Origin: Calliphora vicina
Taxonomy: Eukaryota > Arthropoda > Insecta > Diptera > Calliphoridae
DNA: 64,000 bases
Assembly: GCF_958450345.1 (NCBI RefSeq)
Contig: NC_088781.1
Span: 51,662,315 to 51,726,314 of the forward strand
Reading direction: 5' to 3'
The position numbers were made by a program, and so were the translations under genes. The stretch's first letter is position 1; every line of letters starts with the position of its first letter. The notes under the pieces are model-generated. The model was not told the origin of the DNA. It saw nothing but the letters and a program-made list of their open reading frames with translations, and made no database searches. Positions 56,172 to 64,000 of the stretch are shown piece by piece.

Positions 56172-57747
56172 TAGTGTTTATAAAAATCCGACCGGTTTGT
56201 CGGTTAACTGTAAATTGGCCTTGTTATAAAACCAGGTTTTCAGTTAGACGACTTCGAAAAAACCGGTCAACCGACCGATATTGAAAGAAATTATGTGAAA
56301 ATTTTAAATAATACTTTCTTTTGTAGAAAGCATAAAATATCCAATAAAGTATAGCTTTAAATTTTTAAGTCAGTGCTACATTCAGTTTATTTTGTAAAAA
56401 TTTTAAAATTATTTTCTCAGTAAAATGGAATTGAGTACAACTATGTTACTAAATATATAATACTACACCATTTCCAATTGTATTTCAGAAGTTTCTAATT
56501 GTATTTCAGAAATTTCCAATTGAATTTCATAAATTTCTAATTATATTTCAGAAAATTCCAATTCAATTTCAGAAATTTCCATTTATATTTCAGAAATTTC
56601 CAATTATATTTCAGAAATTTCTAATTATATTTCAGAATTTTCTAATTATATTTCAGAAATTTCCAATTATATTTCAGAAATTTCTAATTATATTTCAGAA
56701 TTTTCTAATTATATTTCAGAATATTCCAATTATATTTCAGAACTTTCTAATTGTATTTCAGAAATTTCCAATTGTATTTCAGAATTTTCCAATTGTATTT
56801 CAGAAATTTCCATTTGTATTTCTGAATTTTTAATTTATTCTGAAATACAAATGGAAATTTCTGAAATATAAATGGAAATTTCTGAAATTGAATTGGAATT
56901 TTCTGAAATATAATTAGAAATTTCTGAAATTCAATTGGAAATTTCTGAAATACAAATAGAAACTTCTGAAATACAATTGGAAATGGTGTAGTTTTAATTA
57001 TTGACTTAGTCATTAAATTTCAGCAAAAAAAGTAAATCAAAAATTTTTTAATTCAAATTTAATCATTTTGAAATTTATTATTACCTCCACTTTCTGATAT
57101 GAAACATAAAATGATCCAATTCCCAAAAAAGGACCTATAAGATGTCTTATAGGTCTTCTTTTTCTTAAATGCAACTATTTGTCATTATAAATCATACCAA
57201 ATAAATCATGCATTAATAGAGCATAAAATATTTGAACTCTATTACACTAAGCTAACGAAATGGTTAATAAAGTAAAATTTTAAGAACAAAACACACTAAT
57301 GAAGTCAAATTTATTGAAAGAAGGTATGTACATCAACGTTTGGTAAAATCATCCCAATGTTTTTAATGAATCTTTAGTAAGATTTATCTTAAACTTCTTG
57401 AATTATGCGGAATTTAATTTTAATTTTTAATATTTTCGTTATGTGCAACTAATTTTGAAAAAGTTTTTAAATAAACTCATTGAGCTCTAATATTTAGAAT
57501 CATTGTAATTCTTAAAAGTTTGTATCGAAAGAGTTTTATATTGTATATCAGCAGTTTAGGTTTCAAATCAGACCAAATGTTTGATATAATGTTTATACAA
57601 ATGAATATAAAAATTCACCAAAACAGAAGATTTATTCGCTTTAGTTCAAAATTTTAAAAACCGGTTAATCTAATGATTTAAACAGAATAAACCGTTAACA
57701 GAAAATCGACTTTTTAAATTAACCGGGTTGCCGGTTTATAAACACTA
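56172..57747. mobile_element. hAT-like element pair of ends enclosing a foldback element
   Basis: The left end TAGTGTTTATAAAAATCCG is followed by ACCGGTTTGTCGGTTAAC. The right end, inverted, is TAGTGTTTATAAACCGGCAA. The subterminal CCGGTTAA words are shared with the MITE at 19990. The flanking 8-mers (GACGAGAC and TTTTCAAT) differ, so the ends may belong to a rearranged copy. The foldback at 56462-56992 lies inside. No transposase is readable. Confidence 0.6.
56462..56992. repeat. Foldback element built of 21-bp tandem repeats, 531 bp
   Basis: The termini ACTACACCATTTCCAATTG are inverted copies of each other. From left to right there are about 17 units of AATTGTATTTCAGAAATTTCC (21 bp, variable), a small loop near 56823-56840, then about 7 units in inverse orientation. 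The structure resembles Drosophila FB elements in design, not in sequence. Because 21 is divisible by 3, the minus strand has an open frame (56747-57013) of heptapeptides such as FQKFPIE; it is an artefact of the period, not a gene. Confidence 0.85.
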
Positions 57748-57794
57748 TTTTCAATACCAAACTGCTTATGAAAAAAATAAAATGTTGATGAACG

Positions 57795-58235
57795 CAGAGA
57801 AAAAATATAGTTGTACATGTTTAATGTAACCATTTCAACATTTTTACCAGTTTTTTAACAATATTATAGTCACAGTAACTATTTATATGATTTATATGGT
57901 TAATTTACGATTCACATGATTGTATCAACCATATATATGGTTACAGTAAACAAGTATAAGTTTGTGGCAACCATTTTTATGATGAAGGATTTTTCATATT
58001 ATGTCTCGGCTTATGGATATCATAATCTAAGAACAGCATTTTATGATATAATGATTCGTCATAAAAATGGTTGTCACAAACATATACATGTTTACTGCAC
58101 CCATATATATGACTGACACAATCATGTGAGTCGTAAGTTAACGATATTATAGTTACCATAATCATATAAATAGTTACTGTTACTATCATATGTTTGAAAT
58201 GGTTACAGTAAACTGTGCAACTATATTTTTTATTT
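57795..58235. repeat. CAGAG-ended foldback element, near full length
   Basis: The left end CAGAGAAAAAATATAGTTG and the right part GTGCAACTATATTTTTT are inverted. The arms meet near 58015 and include AACCATTTTTATGATGAAGG/CATAAAAATGGTTGTCACAAA-like pairs. Palindromy explains why both strands have short open frames here. The right terminal CTCTG is lost, so no TSD can be read. Related copies lie at 5337-5410 and 6869-7157. Confidence 0.65.
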
Positions 58236-60489
58236 GTTCTTTATATATTTAAATTTTAAGATATATAATTTATTTAGATTATTTAATATTTTAAGTAATT
58301 TTCCAATTGTTGCTAAGGAAACAAAAATTGATTCCTTTTTGGGGCAATTAACTAAGACCAAAAAAATCCTTGACTGAAATGGTATCGCTATCAATGGCAA
58401 AAACAAAGACAAAAAGAAATGCTGCAGAAAAGCATATTGTTTCAATATCAAAATCAACACGAAAAAATCTGCTTGTGTTTGTATTTTGCTGCTTTTTTTA
58501 TGTTGCTAGAGCGAATAATCTTAAACCTCTTTTTTTTAATAACAAAATGATACAACGGAAAAAATCAAAATCTAAACTAAAATTGAGAACAGAAATGAAA
58601 AGATTTGCAAAATAAAAGAAAAAAATATATAAAAAAACAGCTAAAAGCGAAAACAGATAAAGTAAGTTTCGTTTTCATTTCGATTTGGCTGTTTTATTCA
58701 ATGCCCAGTGGCTTAAATTTTTGTTGTGATTTTTTTTCATTCTAAATTGACAACAATATTGGAATAGAGAAGGATGATGATGAAGAAGCTGAGGAATACT
58801 ATGATGTGTTGGTTGAGGCTTTCAATAGTAAACGTCCGACCGTCAATTCCTAAAAAAAAGAATGAAATGCCTCTGGTTTTTAGTCAGTTTCATGGTCATT
58901 TGTAGGAAATTTTTGGTTAGAGATTTTTTTTGCATAGATTTGTTTATTGATACCCTACAGCTGTGCAAGAAAACTAATATTGTTTTGGGCTAAATTTGCA
59001 ACATGCTAGTTAGTGTACTTTAGAGTATATATTGCTAATAAAATCATATCACTTGTCTGCTGTATTTTTTATTTTTTTGTAACTTACTCCCTTTAACAAC
59101 ATTTGCTTATCATGTGGATGCCTAGAAAAGACCATAAAAACTGGGAAACTTAAACTGTTTGTAGTTGATTACCAAAGCTGTGATTTCCCTTTTTGGTTGG
59201 CAATCAAATTTGTAGAAAAAAAAGGAAGTAAAGCCAACACTAAAAAACCCTGTTTGTAAAGAATGTCTTGTAAACATTAAAGAGCTGTAAAGGATTTTAG
59301 AAAAAAACATAAACTTTCAAAAACAGTTACTTGCAGGCAAGGGCAAGTGGGAAATAAAGTTTTCTATTCATAAAATATAATTTGATTTTTTGTCTGTGTG
59401 TGTTTTTATTTTTGTTTTTTGAGAACTTTCTAAACAAAAAGGTCATGTAAGTTTATTCAACTTAATATGTTATTAGAAAATTCTTAAACTACATAGCAGT
59501 TTATATTCATTTTTGCAATTTAATTTTTGTTAAACTCTCTTTGTATCATACATATGTATGTATAAAATTATTTGATTTCATAAAGTCTTATTTAGTTTCT
59601 TTTTTAAATCTATCATACTTCTATTTGTCTTTTCTCCTTCCGTCCAGTTATAGTTTCTTTTTATATTTCTTTTTGCATTTCTCTGGTAGTTATTTTTATT
59701 GTTCGAAAAGTTGCTCTTAAAATACATAAAATTTTATTTGTATTTTTTATGTGTTGCTGTTTATATTTTTACTAAATTTCTTTAGGGTATTTTTGCCATT
59801 TGTTTTAGTCTAACATTTTTAAAATATTTTCTCATTTTTTGTTTATACAAAGAATTTTTGCATTAAAGTGCAGAAATTATTTCGAAAGTTTTCGCTTAAA
59901 TTAAATTGTATCTTGTGTTTACTGTTTTGCTTTGCAAATTTAAAATTATAAAACGAAAAGTATTAAATGTCATAATTTGTTTATTTTAAAAGAAATTACG
60001 GGATGCTATTAAAATTGTGCTATTTTAATTTTATCAGTCATAAGAATTTTTATTGTATCCCCTACATGAGGAAATTCAAATATTTTTAATCCATATGACT
60101 CGTATTTCTTTTGCATTTTGAAATTAAAAAAATCAGTGATTCATATCGTTTGAATATACCAACAAAACTATTGTAAGCTAGATTTATAATATTTCACCTC
60201 TAAAGAGTTAAAAACTTAAAAATATATTTAGAAACTAACAAGAATTTGTTCATTAGTCTTAACATACATTAGAATAAATTAAAACCTATAGATTTTGGAC
60301 AATATTATAAGGTCTGTGTATATATAAAAATGGTTTCAAAAATATTTAGAATATCCTAGCGGGTAACACTTTAAATTCGTATTTTTGATTTTTACTCTGT
60401 GGGCGGAGGGTCGTGGCAAATCAAATGTTTCAATTCAAACTGCCTGGCGAAGCAATGAAATACAAGTTTCTAAACATATTTTTAAGTAA
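58236..60489. other. AT-rich stretch without supported gene
   Basis: The plus-strand frame at 58370-58615 is lysine/serine-rich and unsupported. A short acidic frame at 58746-58853 is listed separately. The rest has long T- and A-runs only. Confidence 0.35.
58746..58853 (+). other. Possible terminal coding exon of a host gene
   Basis: Thirty-five open codons ending in TAA read IEKDDDEEAEEYYDVLVEAF and then NSKRPTVNS. Composition is far from the surrounding AT-rich DNA, and a pyrimidine-rich run precedes it (58725-58745, with a possible acceptor GGAATAG at 58760-58766). No upstream exon was found and I do not recognise the protein. It may be chance. Confidence 0.2.
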
Positions 60490-60960
60490 TGAACGAAGAA
60501 CAAGCCTTCAATTATTCTACTGAATTTTTTAATTCATTGGAACCAGACGAAATGCCACCACATGTATTAATATTGAAGGCTGGATCACCAGTAATGCTTT
60601 TCCACAACTTAAACGTGCCAAAATTATGCAACGAAACAAGATTGACAAAAAATGTTCACCAAATTTAATTGAGCCACAAATCATCGGTGGCAGATTCAAA
60701 GGCGAAACCGTAATGATTCCACTCATACCGATGATTTCCAACAACTTGTCATTTGAATACAAGCGGCTTCAGTTACCGTTTCGTCTTATCTTTGCTATAA
60801 CCATTTACAAAGCACAATGCCAATCGTTGAATATTGCTGGCTGGAAAATTCATGTTTTTCCCAAGGTCAATTATATGTGGCTTGCTCCTGAGTTGCCACG
60901 CCAAATAATTTATATATTTTTACACCAAATAAAAAACAAGAAACTTTGAATATTCCCTGG
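60490..60960 (+). pseudogene. Pif1-type helicase C-terminal fragment, Helitron-like
   Basis: Two frames join into the end of a Pif1/RecD-like helicase. 60510-60655 reads EFFNSLEPDEMPPHVLILKA, then GSPVMLFHNLNVPKLCNETRL. After a frameshift near 60655, 60660-60930 reads IIGGRFKGETVMIPLIPMIS and LPFRLIFAITIYKAQCQSLN, corresponding to the motif usually reading FPVRLAFAMTINKSQGQSL. The KSQGQ motif has changed to KAQCQ and the following YVALSR block is eroded. Such helicase ends in fly genomes usually come from Helitron RepHel proteins. No Rep domain or Helitron terminus was found. A cellular Pif1 pseudogene is an alternative. Confidence 0.75.
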
Positions 60961-61546
60961 CCTTAAGATGAATTCATCTTTTTTTCAAGGGCATAGCATG
61001 GCACTGCATTTATAGATATCTGTTACAACTTTGTAATATTACCTCCTCATCCGCCGTAAGCTGGCTAAGATAGGTTGGGAGAGTCCGTGCGTTAGTTTTG
61101 TCCAAAGCTGTATATTAAAATCGAGATCGAGATGCAATATAAAACAGATTTTTTCTAAACATCGCGGACCGGATTCAACTAGTGATAATATAGAAGTATA
61201 AATGCAGAATCAAAAGATTTTAAATTCTACTGTTTTTTAAATAGATTTTATGCGATCATTAGTCATAATTAATATTGACATCAATGTTTTAGAGATGTTA
61301 TAATTTCCATCTTGTTTATGTAAAAAAACGGCCTTCTCAGACTTTAAAAAAATAAATTTTTCGAAAATGTATGCTTTTTCAAATAAATTCATATAAATGA
61401 TACCGATTCGGATGGACAATGTGAGAAGAAAAATGTATCCAATAAATTTTTAGAATAATATTTACCATAAAAACCGGAAATTTCATGATTCTGCGATTTT
61501 TCTTGAAAAACATTTTTAAATTTGAACAGATAAAATCATCGTAATA
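60961..61546. other. AT-rich stretch without recognised feature
   Basis: Nothing recognised between the helicase fragment and the mariner. Confidence 0.3.
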
Positions 61547-62530
61547 TTGGGTGTATGATTTAAAAATAGGGGATTTATAATAGATTGCGTCTCCTTTGAT
61601 TTCGATGTGTCATTTTGAAGGGTAAACATCTGTCATTTATTCTCACTTATTAACTGAACTTTAAGTGTAAACAACAAAGTTTTTTTATGCTTCGAAAATG
61701 TAGAATTTTTAGCCAACATAGCGTCATATGTGGGAAGTTTTGCTTACTCCTTTAATTTGAAAAAAGTGTCGCTGAAGCACACCGATTTCTCACCAAAGCT
61801 GTTGGTGAATGTGTTCCATCAGTTTTAAAGAGCTAGATATGATTTCTTCGGTTCAGAAGTGGCGAATTTGACACGGGAGACAAATATCGCCCAGGACAGC
61901 CAAAAATTATTGAAGACCAATAATTGAAAGCATTGCATGAAGATTGCAATCCATGAAGATTGCTGTAGAACTCAACAATAGCTTTAAAAATCATTGGAAG
62001 CAACTCAAGCAGAAATTTGAAAACATTTGCAAGCAGAAGGATTCATCCGATAGCAGGACATTATGTACCATACGAACTGTGGCCGAGAGAGAACTGTGGT
62101 AAGGGGCCGAGAGAACTTACCTGTCGGAAATGATGTTAAAACGCTGTAAAATAAAATTTTTCCACCGAATTGTTACTTGCTATGAAAGCTGGATCCATTA
62201 AGATATACCGAAGCGTAAGATATCGTATATGAAGAACGGCCAACCAGCCGAATCGACAATAAATCCAAAAATCCAAATATTCGCTAAAGTAATGCTCTAT
62301 ATTTGGTGAAAGCAAAATGGTCCTGAAACCAGATTATCACATGGAACCTGCACCGAACGCAAATAATTTATTTGAAGCCGCGCCCGAAAATCTCCCAGAA
62401 TATGAAATCGCAATATCTGTTAAAAAGTATTTAGAATGAAGTAGTGGGGAAATTTTGCCTCACCTGCCAATACTTTGAATAAATTAAAATAAATTTTAAA
62501 TATTAGCGCATTTTTAAGTCATACACCTAA
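61547..62530 (+). mobile_element. Mariner element, both ends present, inactive, 984 bp
   Basis: The ends are TTGGGTGTATGATTTAAAAA and, inverted, TTAGGTGTATGACTTAAAAA, flanked by TA on both sides (61545-61546 and 62531-62532). The transposase relic on the plus strand can be followed by eye through LTPLI-type N-terminal helices, an HRIVTCYESWIH block (first catalytic aspartate changed to Y), GQPAESTIN and KVMLYIWWKQNGP. The region holding the second and third catalytic residues is deleted or unreadable. Stops and frameshifts are numerous. Confidence 0.88.
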
Positions 62531-62532
62531 TA

Positions 62533-64000
62533 TAATTTGGAACTTATATATTCAGTTAAACACCAAATTCCTCAAAGACGAAAATATTTAAAAGAGACCC
62601 CTTTTCCTTTTATTACCATATGATATCTTATTTCCTTCAACTAATTTATACTATAAACAGGATCTTTAAAAATTAATGTGTCTTTTATAATATAGGCTTG
62701 GAGGTTTTAGAAATGTTTAGATAAATCTGAAATTTTGCTTCAAAATCGGTCAAGTTAGGAAAGCGTGGAGTTCCCTAATTTTCTCTTTTGACCATTTTCT
62801 TTTGACCCATTTTACAATAGATATTCCTATTTTGGATGCATACAACTTTTTATAGGAACCAGATAACTGTATGGAAATTTATATTTTTTTATTTTATTCG
62901 GAAATAGAAATGATATATAAAATAATTCCGCACCCTCTAAGTACATCCGTCACATAAGAAAAACAAAAAAATCAACCAAACTTTAAACTAAAATTATCTA
63001 CATAAATACCTTTTGAACTAAAAGAGATAACCATTAATATATTTTTTTAATTACTATCTAAATATATTCGGATCAGAACTGCATGTTTGGCCCATTTATT
63101 AAAGCACGTAATTATAAATCATCTTGGAAACATTTCAGCAGTGGCTATTTAAATTTCATTAAGATTCATATGTATATCCAATCTTTCAAGAGCTACCGAA
63201 TTATTTTCAAAACAAAAAGCATCCAAACCACTGTGCGCTGATAGTTTTTATAGAGTTTAATGAATTTAATTAAGCAAAATCAATATTTTTCACATTTTTA
63301 GAATTTTAAACTTTAAACCAACACAACTTTTGCGAGCAATGAGAAAATTTATTACCGCGAACAGTTTTAAAATAGTATCTTCGTATACAACACAAAATGG
63401 GGTTTATGTCGCAAGCAACAAAAATGGTAATATCTTAATTCAACATTTCCAAATATTTTGTTTTCCTCACATGCCTTTATTCTACTTTTGGAAAATTGTG
63501 ACTTTTTTAACTGAATTTTTAACAGTTATGTCTTGGCATATATAGGAAAATAGTAGGTAAATTATGTAATGTTCAAGTTTTATGATGTTTTGTAAAATTG
63601 CATAAAAGACTTTTACATTCTTATTATATCCTTTAACTATTGAACATAAAATAAATATTTTAATTAATATACTGATACTCCTTCGAAGTTTTATGAATTG
63701 TTAGCATTTTAAGTTCTATCAAGGTTTTTCACTTTTCAAATGTAAACCGCCTCTACGTGCAGTGAAAACAATTATGAACGAGATCAGTTTTCACATACAT
63801 AAGTATCGGCTTATACACCCATAAAACAACCATGTTTGTGTCAAGAAAATAATTTTTGAAAATATTTTTGGTTAAAATCAACAAATACTTGAGTTCTCTA
63901 GTTTGTGCTTTTTTCTATGTATCTATAGTTACTTAATTATATTAATATTCTTAATATGGTTTTCATTTTGAAATTAAAACAATTTATTAATTTTCATTTA
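62533..64000. other. AT-rich stretch to the right edge without supported gene
   Basis: Short frames only (for example 63330-63545 on the plus strand, no recognisable family). No repeat shared elsewhere in the window was recognised. Confidence 0.35.

Noticed and set aside
56462..56992. CRISPR-like regular spacing of repeats
   Set aside because: Contiguous tandem 21-bp units without unique spacers in an animal genome; not CRISPR.
56747..57013. Minus-strand frame with FQKFP-type heptapeptide repeats
   Set aside because: The 21-bp repeat period keeps the frame open automatically; there is no start context or other support.
56172..57747. Clean target duplication for the TAGTGT-ended element
   Set aside because: The flanking 8-mers GACGAGAC and TTTTCAAT do not match, so the boundaries stay tentative.
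57916..58189. Overlapping frames on both strands
   Set aside because: They lie in a near-palindromic foldback, so mirror-image frames are expected without coding function.

Overview
The window looks like gene-poor, strongly AT-rich chromosomal DNA of a brachyceran fly, most likely a calyptrate (blowfly/housefly-like) species. The reasons are the density and kinds of transposons (mariner, Transib, hAT MITEs, Jockey-type LINE, Gypsy-type LTR elements primed by tRNA-Lys), short AT-rich introns and dispersed repeats of fly type. No convincing host gene was found. Nearly every readable protein belongs to a mobile element. The species call is inference.

Layout. 1-4512: the 5' part of a Gypsy-type LTR retrotransposon on the minus strand. 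It has an open Gag frame running off the left edge that begins with a complete RING-H2 finger, an 18-nt tRNA-Lys primer binding site and an inferred LTR of about 2.26 kb. 4574-11500: a hAT-type MITE, dispersed repeats, a 1.28-kb hAT-like inverted-repeat element and an irritans-type mariner relic. 11490-18960: a degenerate AT-rich tandem array split by about 6 kb that contains a whole Transib transposon (12884-16710, TSD CGGCG) encoding a RAG1-like transposase with one intron and one frameshift. 19990-28170: small MITEs, a mariner relic carrying two later insertions (a long-armed foldback element and a tRNA-headed SINE-like unit), and a second mariner relic with an internal inversion. 28550-40300: dispersed repeats, a Jockey-type LINE remnant (ORF1 knuckles plus endonuclease, no reverse transcriptase), another mariner relic and a hAT MITE with a perfect 8-bp TSD.

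40328-51496: an apparently intact, very young 11.2-kb Gypsy-type element on the minus strand. Its 2859-bp LTRs show no difference I could find, it is flanked by a 4-bp TSD (AGTT), and its gag, protease and pol frames are all open. 51999-53775: a second Transib-like element (TSD ACCCA) whose ends carry the heptamer CACAGTG or CACTGTG. 54080-58240: dispersed repeats, a hAT MITE with a perfect TSD and a foldback element built of 21-bp repeats. 60490-62530: a Pif1/Helitron-type helicase fragment and a full-length but dead mariner.

How the parts work together. In the 11.2-kb element Gag, protease and RT-RNaseH-integrase would form one replication unit, with LTR, PBS and purine tract all in place. 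The RING-Gag element follows the same plan, but with a putative ubiquitin-ligase finger fused to its capsid protein. This is the most unusual coding feature seen. The two Transib-class elements are the other highlight because their transposase family is ancestral to RAG1.
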